This document shows positions 17,262-25,085 of a DNA stretch of 34,982 nt, piece after piece; positions within the stretch are counted from its first letter, which is position 1; the number at the start of each line of letters is the position of its first letter. This DNA is from Pseudomonadota bacterium (GTDB taxonomy: Bacteria > Pseudomonadota > Gammaproteobacteria > Burkholderiales > Burkholderiaceae_F), in assembly GCA_023443095.1 (NCBI GenBank), contig JAEZVV010000198.1:1-34982 (forward strand), read 5' to 3'. The translations under genes were made by a program, and so were the position numbers. Under the pieces are notes generated by a model. That model was not told the DNA's origin. It was given only the letters and a program-made list of their open reading frames with translations, and made no database searches.

Positions 17262-17717
17262 TTATTGCCGCGCGAGCAGGGAGATCTCCCGCCGCAACGA
17301 AGCGACGTTGGCCTCGGCGCGGGCCAGCTCGTCGCGCAGGCGCTGGCTGCGGGGCGCGTCAGCACGTTTGTCCGCCTCGACCAGGTCCGAGCGGGCTCGC
17401 GCCAGGCGCTCTTCCTCGATCCGCAGTTCGTCCTCGAGGATGCGCTTGCGATCGGTATCGCGCGCTTTCTGGGTCGAGGATTCGACCCGCGGATAGTTGG
17501 CCGGCGTGGCCACTTCGGCCGGAGCTCGGCGCGGCTGGGCGCGCGGCGCCGGCACATTGGCTACCGGCTGCACGTCGACCGGCGAGCAGCCCTTGCCCTG
17601 CGTGGCGTTGGTGTAGGTCTTGCGGCCGGACTCGTCCACACACAGCCAGATCGAGTTCTGGGCGTGCGCCGCTGCGGCTGTGAACGCCAGAGCGCAAGCG
17701 AAAACCAGGCGGGACAA
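17262..17717 (-). CDS. DUF4124-domain exported protein between glnA and ntrB
   Basis: The protein has a Sec signal peptide (about residues 1-19, ending AHA), then a DUF4124 domain whose core is IWLCVDESGRKTYTNATQG, a proline-rich linker, and a C-terminal coiled coil of about 75 residues rich in Arg, Glu and Leu. DUF4124 proteins are common in betaproteobacterial periplasms and have no established function. I chose TTG 17717 (151 residues) because CCGGAGTCCGACC places GGAG seven bases ahead and because it gives a textbook signal peptide; a TTG seven codons upstream (17738) lacks a ribosome site. The gene lies in the glnA-ntrBC group, a position often seen for it in Rhodocyclales-like genomes. 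Confidence 0.85.
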   Translation of the reverse strand: MSRLVFACALAFTAAAAHAQNSIWLCVDESGRKTYTNATQGKGCSPVDVQPVANVPAPRAQPRRAPAEVATPANYPRVESSTQKARDTDRKRILEDELRIEEERLARARSDLVEADKRADAPRSQRLRDELARAEANVASLRREISLLARQ

Positions 17718-17842
17718 GGTCGGACTCCGGAACGGCAATGGGCATTCGAGTGTACGTCAGCCCCGCGGCGGACCGAAACCGCCCCAACGCGTGAGGCCGG
17801 TGCAGCGGGAAGTTGGAGGACGGCAGCAACATGCGAGGCCCA

Positions 17843-17872
17843 CAAAAAAGGGGGCGGTGATCCGCCCCCCCT
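17843..17872 (-). terminator. Intrinsic terminator of glnA
   Basis: On the minus strand CCGCCCCC (62-69 of the 17800s on plus) pairs with GGGGGCGG (17850-17857) around a 4-base loop, followed by TTTTTT (complement of 17844-17849). It ends the glnA message 24 bp after the stop, so the DUF4124-ntrBC genes need their own promoter or read-through. Confidence 0.92.
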
Positions 17873-17895
17873 TCAAGCGGCCCGGGATCCGAGGA

Positions 17896-19308
17896 TCACA
17901 GGCTGTAATACATGTCGAACTCGACCGGATGCGTGCTCATGCGGAAGCGCGTGACTTCTTCGTGCTTGAGCGCGATGTAGGCGTCGATCATGTCGTTGCT
18001 GAACACGCCGCCGCGGGTCAGGAACTCGCGGTCCTTGTCCAGATACTCGAGCGCCTGGTCGAGCGAGGCGCACACGGTCGGGATCTTGGCGTCTTCTTCC
18101 GGCGGCAGATCGTAGAGGTTCTTGTCGGCCGCTTCGCCCGGGTGGATCTTGTTCAACACGCCGTCCAGGCCCGCCATCATCATGGCCGAGAAAGCCAGGT
18201 AGGGGTTGGCCGAAGGATCGGGGAAGCGCACTTCAATCCGGCGCGCCTTGTCGCTCGTGACGTAGGGGATGCGGATCGAGGCCGAGCGGTTGCGCGCCGA
18301 ATAGGCAAGCTTGACCGGAGCTTCGAAGTGCGGGACCAGGCGCTTGTACGAGTTGGTGCCGGGGTTGGTGATCGCGTTCAGCGCGCGGGCATGTTTGATG
18401 ATGCCGCCGATGTAGAACAGAGCGAACTCGGACATGCCGGCATAGCCGTTGCCCGCGAACAGGTTCTTGCCGTCCTTCCAAATCGACTGGTGGACGTGCA
18501 TGCCCGAGCCGTTGTCACCGACGATGGGCTTGGGCATGAAGGTCGCGGTCTTGCCGTAGCTCGCCGCCACGTTCCAGATCGTGTATTTCATGATCTGCAG
18601 CCAGTCGGCGCGCTTGACCAGGGTGCTGAACTTGGTGCCGATCTCGCACTGGCCGGGAGCAGCCACTTCGTGGTGGTGCACCTCGACCTCGACCCCTTGC
18701 TGCTCGAGCAGCAGGCACATTTCCGAGCGGATGTCCTGCAGCGAATCGACCGGCGGCACCGGGAAATAGCCGCCTTTGGGGCCGGGACGGTGGCCGAGGT
18801 TGCCGGCTTCGTATTCCAGGCCGGTGGACCACGGCGCCTCTTCCGACTTGATCTTGAAGAAGGCGCCCGACGGGTCGTTGCCCCAGGTGACCGAATCAAA
18901 GATGAAGAACTCGGGCTCGGGGCCGAAGTAGGCGGTGTCGCCCAGGCCGGAGGACTTCAGATAGGCCTCGGCGCGCTTGGCGAGCGAACGCGGATCGCGG
19001 TCGTAACCCTTGCCGGTCGAAGGCTCGATCACGTCGCACGACACGATCAGCGTGTTTTCTTCGCGGAAGGGGTCCATGCGGACGGTGTCGGGGTCCGGCA
19101 TCAGGAGCATGTCGGACGCTTCGATACCCTTCCAGCCGCCGATCGACGAGCCGTCGAAGGCGTGGCCTTCTTCGAACTTCTCGAGGTCGAACATCTTGGC
19201 CGGCACGGACACGTGCTGTTCCTTGCCCTTGGTGTCGGTGAAGCGAAGATCAACGAACTGGACTTCGTTGTCCGACATCATTTTCATCACGTCTTGTGCC
19301 GACGTCAT
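17896..19308 (-). CDS. glnA: Glutamine synthetase type I
   Basis: The 470-residue enzyme condenses ammonia and glutamate to glutamine with ATP in the cytoplasm as a dodecamer. Visible signatures are DGSSIGGW near 52-59, EPEFF at 131-135 (metal-binding Glu), NGSGMHVHQS at 266-275, and the adenylylation site Tyr399 in NLYDLPPEE, so this is the beta subtype controlled by GlnE. Length is typical. Upstream are a sigma-54 promoter and two NtrC-type palindromes, and a terminator follows. GGAG lies ahead of ATG 19308. Confidence 0.98.
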   Translation of the reverse strand: MTSAQDVMKMMSDNEVQFVDLRFTDTKGKEQHVSVPAKMFDLEKFEEGHAFDGSSIGGWKGIEASDMLLMPDPDTVRMDPFREENTLIVSCDVIEPSTGKGYDRDPRSLAKRAEAYLKSSGLGDTAYFGPEPEFFIFDSVTWGNDPSGAFFKIKSEEAPWSTGLEYEAGNLGHRPGPKGGYFPVPPVDSLQDIRSEMCLLLEQQGVEVEVHHHEVAAPGQCEIGTKFSTLVKRADWLQIMKYTIWNVAASYGKTATFMPKPIVGDNGSGMHVHQSIWKDGKNLFAGNGYAGMSEFALFYIGGIIKHARALNAITNPGTNSYKRLVPHFEAPVKLAYSARNRSASIRIPYVTSDKARRIEVRFPDPSANPYLAFSAMMMAGLDGVLNKIHPGEAADKNLYDLPPEEDAKIPTVCASLDQALEYLDKDREFLTRGGVFSNDMIDAYIALKHEEVTRFRMSTHPVEFDMYYSL

Positions 19309-19381
19309 CGCGAGATCTCCTGGTGTCTAAGTTGACGATGCGAGGCTGCGCACTATGCCCGCCCCCTGCGAGAATCATGTA

Positions 19382-19395
19382 GCAGGAAGCGTGCC
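19382..19395 (-). promoter_or_regulatory. Sigma-54 (-24/-12) promoter of glnA
   Basis: Read on the minus strand, GGCACGCTTCCTGC has GG and GC separated by exactly 10 bases, as in the consensus TGGCAC-N5-TTGC, with CACG after GG matching fully. Transcription should start near 19370, about 60 bases before the glnA ATG. Confidence 0.82.
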
Positions 19396-19410
19396 TCCCT
19401 TGGCAGCCGC

Positions 19411-19427
19411 TGCACTGAGCTTGTGCA
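19411..19427 (-). promoter_or_regulatory. NtrC-type binding site, proximal
   Basis: TGCACAAGCTCAGTGCA (minus strand) is a TGCAC-N7-GTGCA palindrome, the NtrC operator pattern. Its centre lies about 50 bases upstream of the predicted sigma-54 start, so it may be a low-affinity or governor-like site. Confidence 0.72.
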
Positions 19428-19502
19428 TCAAGGGTTTGACCGGAGTATTGCGTCTTGCCGCGCCACCCATCAAAGCCCGAATCGCACTTCAAACAAGCAT
19501 TC

Positions 19503-19519
19503 TGCTCCATTCTGGTGCA
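19503..19519 (-). promoter_or_regulatory. NtrC-type binding site, distal
   Basis: TGCACCAGAATGGAGCA (minus strand) differs at one base from the ideal TGCACCA-N3-TGGTGCA operator. It is centred about 140 bases upstream of the predicted start, as for the enhancer sites of enterobacterial glnA. Confidence 0.75.
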
Positions 19520-19539
19520 AAACGCTCGCTATCGGTGCG

Positions 19540-20781
19540 TCACGCTCCGGGCGGTAGGAAAAGCGACTGCAGATCCGACAGGAAGCGGCTGCCCAGTGAC
19601 GTGGGCGCGATCCGCAAGTGGTCACGTCGCAGCAGCCCGCGCGCTTCGGCAGCGGCGAGTGCGGGTTCGATCGCCGACAGCGGCAGGCCCGTGCGTTCGG
19701 AGAACAAGCCCGCCGGCACGCCGTCGCTCAGTCGCAAGGCATTGAGCATGAACTCGAAGGGCAGGTCGGCGCGCCCGACCTCGGTGCTCTCGGCCACGAA
19801 CAGGCCCCGCGCCGCATGGTCGAGGTAGGCCTGCGGGTTGCGAAATCGCACCTGGCGCACCACCCGGTGCGGAAACGACAGCTTGCCGTGGGCCCCCGCG
19901 CCGATGCCGAGGTAATCGCCGAAAGCCCAGTAGTTAAGGTTGTGCCGCGCCGCGCGGCCGGGCCGGGCGTAGGCCGAGACTTCGTAATGCCGGTAACCCG
20001 CCTGCGCCGTGCGCGCTTCGAGCCAGTCCTGCATCGCCGCCGCCTCGTCTTCGTCGGGCAGGGTTGGCGGGTACTTGGCAAACACGGTGTTCGGCTCGAG
20101 CGTGAGCTGATAGAGCGAGAGATGCGGAGGGTCGAGCGCCAGCGCCAGCTCGACGTCGGCCCGGGTCTCGGCCAGCGTCTGCCCCGGCAGGGCGAACATC
20201 AGGTCGAGGTTGAAGTTGTCGAAGTGACGCTGGGCGATCGCCACCGCCGCCAGCGCCTGCTCGCGGTCGTGGATCCGGCCCAGGCTATGTAGCTTGGCCG
20301 GGTCGAAACTCTGGATGCCGATAGACAGGCGGTTGATGCCCGAAGCCCGGTAGGCCGCGAACTTCTCGGCTTCGAAGGTGCCGGGATTGGCCTCGAGCGT
20401 GATTTCGGCGTCAGCCTCGAGCGGCAGCAAGGCCCGGATGTCGGACAAGAGCCGGTCGAGCCCGGCCGCACTCATCAGGCTGGGCGTGCCGCCACCGATG
20501 AACACGCTCGTGACCGGCCGCCCCCACACCAGCGGCAGCGCCGCCTCGAGGTCGGCCCGCAAGGCGTCGAGGTAGGACGCTTCGGGGATGGGGCCGGCCG
20601 ACTCGTGCGAGTTGAAGTCGCAATATGGGCATTTGCGCACGCACCACGGCCAGTGCACGTAAAGCGACAGCGGCGGCAGGGCCGGCAGCTCGAGTGTGCC
20701 CGGCCGCAGGTAATGCTCGACGCTGGCATCGGCCGCCGCGGCCCGGATCGGGATCGTGCCCACGCCGGCCGCCGGGCTCAC
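19540..20781 (-). CDS. hemW: HemW-type radical SAM haem chaperone
   Basis: The 413-residue protein belongs to the HemN-like radical SAM family. The cluster motif is Cys47-x3-Cys51-x2-Cys54 followed by Asp-Phe, the HemW pattern, whereas HemN coproporphyrinogen dehydrogenase has a further Cys there. IGGGTPS and ANPGT follow as SAM-binding motifs, and a HemN C-terminal domain closes the protein. HemW binds haem and delivers it to respiratory enzymes rather than oxidising coproporphyrinogen. The start is GTG 20781, overlapping the rdgB stop (GTGA), which gives an N-terminal extension of about 35 residues before the core. It is last in the overlapped rph-rdgB-hemW group. Confidence 0.93.
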   Translation of the reverse strand: MSPAAGVGTIPIRAAAADASVEHYLRPGTLELPALPPLSLYVHWPWCVRKCPYCDFNSHESAGPIPEASYLDALRADLEAALPLVWGRPVTSVFIGGGTPSLMSAAGLDRLLSDIRALLPLEADAEITLEANPGTFEAEKFAAYRASGINRLSIGIQSFDPAKLHSLGRIHDREQALAAVAIAQRHFDNFNLDLMFALPGQTLAETRADVELALALDPPHLSLYQLTLEPNTVFAKYPPTLPDEDEAAAMQDWLEARTAQAGYRHYEVSAYARPGRAARHNLNYWAFGDYLGIGAGAHGKLSFPHRVVRQVRFRNPQAYLDHAARGLFVAESTEVGRADLPFEFMLNALRLSDGVPAGLFSERTGLPLSAIEPALAAAEARGLLRRDHLRIAPTSLGSRFLSDLQSLFLPPGA

Positions 20782-21374
20782 CAGCCCCAGGCCGCCGCCA
20801 GACGGCGATCGAGCTCGGCCATCGCCAGGCCGCGGTGGCTGATGCGGTTCTTGTGGGCGGCGTCGAGTTCGGCTGCGGTCAAGCCCAGCTCCGGCAACAG
20901 GAAATACGGGTCGTAACCGAAACCGCCGTCACCGCGCGGCGTATCACTCACTACCCCAAACCAGCGGCCTTCGGCGATCAGGGGCTCGGGGTCGTCGACC
21001 GAACGCACCGCCACCAGTACGCAGGTGTAATGAGCGCGGCGGTCGGGCTGGCCCAGCAGGCGGCGCAAAAGCTCGGCGTTGTTGCGGCCGTCGTCCGAAG
21101 GTTCGCCGGCAAACCGCGCCGACAAGACCCCGGGGGCGCCGCCGAGGGCGGCGACGCAGATGCCGGAGTCATCGGCCAGCGCCGGCAGGCCGGTGGCCGC
21201 GGCGGCGTGGCGCGCCTTGGTCAGGGCATTTTCGACAAAGGTGCCGTAAGGCTCTTCGGCCGGGCCCACGCCCAGGCTGCCCTGGGCGATCACTTCGACG
21301 CCGCGCGCCGCCAGCAGCCGGTCGAATTCGCGCAGCTTGCCGGGGTTGTTGGAAGCGAGAACCAGGCGTTTCAT
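20778..21374 (-). CDS. rdgB: dITP/XTP pyrophosphatase (RdgB/HAM1)
   Basis: The 198-residue enzyme hydrolyses non-canonical purine triphosphates such as dITP and XTP to monophosphates, preventing their incorporation into DNA. Signatures are SNNPGKLREF near residue 8, the catalytic-metal region ADDSGICV, FAGEPSDDGRNN, GFGYDPYF and HKNRISHRG near the C-terminus. Length is typical. ATG 21374 overlaps the rph stop (ATGA), and its own stop overlaps the hemW start, so the three genes are tightly coupled. Confidence 0.97.
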   Translation of the reverse strand: MKRLVLASNNPGKLREFDRLLAARGVEVIAQGSLGVGPAEEPYGTFVENALTKARHAAAATGLPALADDSGICVAALGGAPGVLSARFAGEPSDDGRNNAELLRRLLGQPDRRAHYTCVLVAVRSVDDPEPLIAEGRWFGVVSDTPRGDGGFGYDPYFLLPELGLTAAELDAAHKNRISHRGLAMAELDRRLAAAWGW

Positions 21375-22111
21375 GCGACCACCTCCAGCGCCGCCTTCTG
21401 CAACGCCACCAGTTCGCCGATGCCGGCCCGCGCCAGCGTCAGCAGGGCTTGCATTTCGGCCTCGGAAAACGGCGCGCCTTCGGCCGTTCCCTGCACCTCG
21501 ACGAAACCGTCGCTGCCGGTCATCACGACGTTCATGTCGGTGTCGCAGTCGCTGTCTTCGGCGTAGTCGAGGTCGAGCACCGGCACGCCGCGGTAGATGC
21601 CCACGCTCACCGCAGCGACGTGGTCGCGCAGCGGCAGGGACTCGAACATGCCGCGCGCTTGCATCCAGCGCGCCGCATCGACCGCCGCCACGAAGGCACC
21701 GGTGATCGCGGCGGTGCGGGTGCCGCCGTCGGCCTGGATCACGTCGCAGTCGATCTGGATCGTGCGCTCGCCCATCGCCTCGAGGTCGAACACCGCCCGC
21801 AGGCTGCGGCCGATCAGGCGCTGGATCTCCTGGGTGCGGCCGCTCTGCTTGCCGCGCGCCGCCTCGCGGTCCGAACGCGTGTGGGTGGCGCGCGGCAGCA
21901 TGCCGTATTCGGCGGTCAGCCAGCCGCGGCCCTGGCCCTTCATGAAGCCGGGCACTTTCTCGTCGACGCTGGCGGTGCAGATCAGCTTGGTGTCGCCGAA
22001 CTCGACCAGCACCGAACCTTCGGCGTGGCGGGTGTAGTGGCGGGTGATCTTGACCCGTCGCAGTTGGGAAGGAGCGCGGCCGCTGGGGCGCGCGAACGAG
22101 GTGTGGCTCAT
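21371..22111 (-). CDS. rph: Ribonuclease PH
   Basis: The 246-residue phosphorolytic exoribonuclease trims the 3' ends of tRNA precursors. Family motifs are GSVLVEFGDTKLICTAS, the GWLTAEYGMLPRATHTR segment with active-site arginines, REAARGKQSGRTQEIQRLIGRSLR, and DCDVIQADGGTRTAAITGA. The length fits the single-domain RNase PH fold. ATG 22111 starts MSHTSFARPSGR; a longer frame upstream is unsupported. It lies 32 bp after the PP2C phosphatase gene, in the same direction, so kinase, phosphatase, rph, rdgB and hemW may form one transcription unit. Confidence 0.97.
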   Translation of the reverse strand: MSHTSFARPSGRAPSQLRRVKITRHYTRHAEGSVLVEFGDTKLICTASVDEKVPGFMKGQGRGWLTAEYGMLPRATHTRSDREAARGKQSGRTQEIQRLIGRSLRAVFDLEAMGERTIQIDCDVIQADGGTRTAAITGAFVAAVDAARWMQARGMFESLPLRDHVAAVSVGIYRGVPVLDLDYAEDSDCDTDMNVVMTGSDGFVEVQGTAEGAPFSEAEMQALLTLARAGIGELVALQKAALEVVA

Positions 22112-22143
22112 GGATTTCTGCGCGCGCCTTGCGGCGCCACGCC

Positions 22144-23082
22144 CTACTTGTTGACGAGGCGGCCGGCGCGCTGGATCGCGCGCTGGATCTCGGCCACGGC
22201 ATCGTCGATCTGATCTTCGGTGAGCTCTTCGTCGGGCAGGGCTTCGCCCGGCCGGCCCATCTGGATCGTGGAAGTCATCGCCCCCTCGGGCAGCAGGAGG
22301 GTCGAGACCGGTTCGTCCGACGGCGGCACCATGTCGAGCGATTCGTCGCCCGACCAGGTGAGCGCCACCGCGGTGCAGTTGTCGGCATCGGTACCGGCCG
22401 CGCCCAGGGCGCGGTCGAGCAGCTCGGGCACGGCCCGCATCACCCCGCGCGGACCGAAGCTGCGGGCGATCAGTTCGTCGTCGAGCGAGCCCCACAGTCC
22501 GTCAGAACACAGCAGCAGGGTGTCGCCGCTAATCAGCGGCTGCGGCCGCGCGACATCGACCGTGGGCGGCACGTTGGCGCCCACGCAGTTGTAGATGCGG
22601 TTGCGCTCGGGATGGTCCTTGGCGGCCTCGGGCCGGATCAGGCCCGCCATCACTAGGTGGTGGACGCGGGAATGGTCGAAGGTGCGGGCGACGATCTCGC
22701 CGGCACGGATCAGGTAGCAGCGCGAATCACCGACATGGGCGGTGACCACCTGGCCCTGCTGGACGATGCAGGCGACCAGGGTCGTGCGCGGCGCCTCCGG
22801 CAGCGCGCGTTCGGCGCGGTAGCGGTGCAGTTCGTGGTGGGCGGCGAGAGCGGCTTCGCGCAGGAAGCGCGCCGGGTCGACGATCAGCGGCCGCGCTTCG
22901 CGCTGGTAGAGGGCGGCGAGCGTCTGCACCATGATCTCGGCCGCCACTTCGCCGCGGGCATGGCCGCCCATGCCGTCGGCCACCATCAGCAGGGCCGATT
23001 CGCGGGTGTAGAGATAGCCCATCCGGTCCTGGTTGACGCGGCGGCCGCCCTTGCGGCTTTCCTGGTAGACCGAAAAACGCAT
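22144..23082 (-). CDS. PP2C-family Ser/Thr protein phosphatase
   Basis: The 312-residue protein has a complete PP2C/PPM fold: NQDRMG near residue 17 (metal Asp), VADGMGGHARGE (metal Asp-Gly), GDSRCYLIR, the HSRVHHLV segment, LCSDGLW and the final DNCTAVAL. It should remove phosphate from Ser/Thr with Mn or Mg. A roughly 60-residue acidic tail (about 250-312) follows the catalytic domain. Its start is 3 bp after the stop of the Ser/Thr kinase gene, so the two form a kinase/phosphatase pair. No membrane segment is present. Substrates are unknown. Confidence 0.92.
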   Translation of the reverse strand: MRFSVYQESRKGGRRVNQDRMGYLYTRESALLMVADGMGGHARGEVAAEIMVQTLAALYQREARPLIVDPARFLREAALAAHHELHRYRAERALPEAPRTTLVACIVQQGQVVTAHVGDSRCYLIRAGEIVARTFDHSRVHHLVMAGLIRPEAAKDHPERNRIYNCVGANVPPTVDVARPQPLISGDTLLLCSDGLWGSLDDELIARSFGPRGVMRAVPELLDRALGAAGTDADNCTAVALTWSGDESLDMVPPSDEPVSTLLLPEGAMTSTIQMGRPGEALPDEELTEDQIDDAVAEIQRAIQRAGRLVNK

Positions 23083-23085
23083 GGC

Positions 23086-24081
23086 TTAGAACCAGGTGAT
23101 GTTGTGGTCCCTCATGAAGCGCGCGACCTTGTCCTGCGCCTTGCGCACGCGGGCCCCGGTGCGCTCCATGAAGCTGAACTCGGGATTCTCCGGCACCACG
23201 TTAAGCAACTCCTTCTGCACCGCATAAACGGTCTGCGGCCGCTCGAGCGAGTTGAGCCGCAGGCAGCGTTCGACCATCGACAAGAGTTCGTTCGAATACA
23301 GGCCGCGGAAAGCGCGCAGCGCGGCCGGCATCTTGTCGCCCTTCAGGCGCAGGTCGGACTCCTGCGGCGGCATGCCCGACATGCAGGCATAGATGCAGGC
23401 GCCGATCGAATAGACGTCGGTCCAGGGGCCCAGTTCGGCGTCCCGCTTGTAGAGCTCGGGCGGGGCGAAACCTGGCGTATACATCGGATAGGTCTTGGTG
23501 ATGTCGCGCTGCAGGGTCTGCCGTGCCGCCCCGAAGTCGAGCAGGATCGGGGTGCCGTCCATGCGCAGGTAGATGTTGGCCGGTTTGACGTCGAGGTGCA
23601 GCAGGCGGTTGCTGTGCACCTCACGCAGACCGTTCATCACTTGGGCGAAGACGCGGCGGATGAATCGCTCGGACAAAACGTCCTTCTGGTCCTTGTTGCG
23701 GTTGCGCAGCACATGTTCCTGCAGCGAGCGGCCCGACTCGTACTGCATCACCATGTAGACCGTTTCGTTGGCGCGGAAGAAGTTCACCACCCGCACGATG
23801 TTGGGGTGGAAGATCGAAGCCAACGCCCGCCCTTCCTCGAAGAAACACTTAAGGCCAATGCGGTAGGTGTTGAGGTTCTCCGGCGCCACGTAAGGCGCGA
23901 GTTCGCCCGGGTTGCGGCTGGCGAGCGAAGCCGGCAGATACTCCTTGATCGCGACCGACTGCCCGGATTCGTCCGTCGCAAGATAGACGATCGAGAAGCC
24001 GCCGCTGGATATCTTCTTTACAATTCGATAGCCGCCCACTTCCAGTCCTTCCGGAAGCGGCGTATTGGTCTGCGCCGGCAT
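23086..24081 (-). CDS. Soluble eukaryotic-type Ser/Thr protein kinase
   Basis: From ATG 24081 the protein has 331 residues and one Hanks-type kinase domain (about 18-293): glycine loop ISSGGFSIVY, Lys46 in VAIKEYLP, catalytic loop HLDVKPANI with Asp164, and DFGAAR with Asp182. The usual Arg before the catalytic Asp is Leu (HLD instead of HRD), so it is a non-RD kinase. There is no transmembrane or PASTA segment; a short basic tail follows the domain. A GTG 13 codons upstream (24120) is open, but the TACAAT at 24110-24115 could be the -10 element, which favours ATG 24081. It heads the kinase-PP2C pair and is divergent from yicC. Confidence 0.9.
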   Translation of the reverse strand: MPAQTNTPLPEGLEVGGYRIVKKISSGGFSIVYLATDESGQSVAIKEYLPASLASRNPGELAPYVAPENLNTYRIGLKCFFEEGRALASIFHPNIVRVVNFFRANETVYMVMQYESGRSLQEHVLRNRNKDQKDVLSERFIRRVFAQVMNGLREVHSNRLLHLDVKPANIYLRMDGTPILLDFGAARQTLQRDITKTYPMYTPGFAPPELYKRDAELGPWTDVYSIGACIYACMSGMPPQESDLRLKGDKMPAALRAFRGLYSNELLSMVERCLRLNSLERPQTVYAVQKELLNVVPENPEFSFMERTGARVRKAQDKVARFMRDHNITWF

Positions 24082-24109
24082 GTTTGATTGTTCGACTCGA
24101 GGCGCGGCG

Positions 24110-24115
24110 ATTGTA
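24110..24115 (-). promoter_or_regulatory. Possible -10 element of the kinase/phosphatase genes
   Basis: TACAAT on the minus strand lies 29 bases upstream of ATG 24081 in the 99-bp divergent region. No good -35 hexamer is found at 16-18 bases spacing, so the call is tentative. Confidence 0.3.
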
Positions 24116-24180
24116 GCCACAACTGCGACCGACCCCAGCGCCCTGCGCCAAACCTCCGTCTCGTTTTCCCCTCAATACCC

Positions 24181-25083
24181 ATGAAACCCGTCGCCAGCAT
24201 GACCGGGTTCGCTACCGCGAGCCGCCCCACCGCCCTCGGACCCCTGATGGTCGAACTGCGCGCCGTCAACTCCCGCTTTCTCGACCTGACCCTGCGTATT
24301 CCCGACGATCTGCGCGCGGCCGAACCTGCCGTGCGCGAGTTGATCGCCGCCCGCGTCGCCCGCGGCAAGATGGAATGCCGCTTCTCGGTCCAGCGCCAGG
24401 CCGGCGGCAGCCTGCCCCGCCTCTCCAACGAAGTGCTGCACCAGTTGCAGACGCTCGAGCGCCAGGTCGCCGCCGCTCTGCACGACGCCCGCCCTCTGTC
24501 AGTGTCCGAAGTGCTGGCCTTTCCGGGCGTAATCGAGTCCTCGGCGCCCGATGCCGAAGCCCTGCGGGCCGAGGTCCTGGCTGCCCTGGCCGAAGCGCTC
24601 GACGGTTTTGCCGCCAGCCGCCAGCGCGAGGGCGCCGCTCTCGCCCAAGTCCTGCTCGCCGCCTGCGACCAGATCGAAGCCGTGGTGGCGCAGGTCTCGG
24701 CGCGCATGCCCGAGATCGTCGCCGGGGTCGAGCGCAAGCTTGCCGAACGGCTCGAAACCGCGCTCGGCAAGGCGCTCAGCGAGAACTCCGCGCTCTCGCG
24801 CGAAGAAGTCAACGAACGCATCCGCCAGGAAGTCACCCTTTACGCCATGAAGATGGACGTCGAGGAGGAAATCAAGCGCCTGCTCACCCACGTGACCGAA
24901 GTCAGGCGCGTCCTCGCCGCGGGCGGAGCGGTCGGTCGCCGCCTCGACTTCCTGATGCAGGAACTCAACCGCGAAGCCAATACGCTGGGCTCGAAAGCCG
25001 CCGCCATCGAAATGACCAACGCCTCGGTCGAACTCAAGCTCGTGATCGAACAGATGCGAGAACAGATCCAGAATCTGGAGTAG
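24181..25083 (+). CDS. yicC: YicC-family endoribonuclease
   Basis: The 300-residue protein matches the YicC family, recently recognised as endoribonucleases that act on RNA including small regulatory RNAs. Family features are the N-terminal SMTGFA followed by VELRAVNSRFLDL, ARGKMECRF, and the highly conserved C-terminus GRRLDFLMQELNREANTLGSKA. ATG 24181 starts MKPVASMTGFA; the frame is open to 24088 but the family N-terminus lies at 24181. It is directly followed by gmk (2 bp gap), the standard arrangement. Confidence 0.95.
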   Translation: MKPVASMTGFATASRPTALGPLMVELRAVNSRFLDLTLRIPDDLRAAEPAVRELIAARVARGKMECRFSVQRQAGGSLPRLSNEVLHQLQTLERQVAAALHDARPLSVSEVLAFPGVIESSAPDAEALRAEVLAALAEALDGFAASRQREGAALAQVLLAACDQIEAVVAQVSARMPEIVAGVERKLAERLETALGKALSENSALSREEVNERIRQEVTLYAMKMDVEEEIKRLLTHVTEVRRVLAAGGAVGRRLDFLMQELNREANTLGSKAAAIEMTNASVELKLVIEQMREQIQNLE

Positions 25084-25085
25084 GG

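Noticed and set aside
17620..19335. 571-codon plus-strand frame antisense to glnA
   Set aside because: Shadow of glnA codon bias, running through the glnA terminator.
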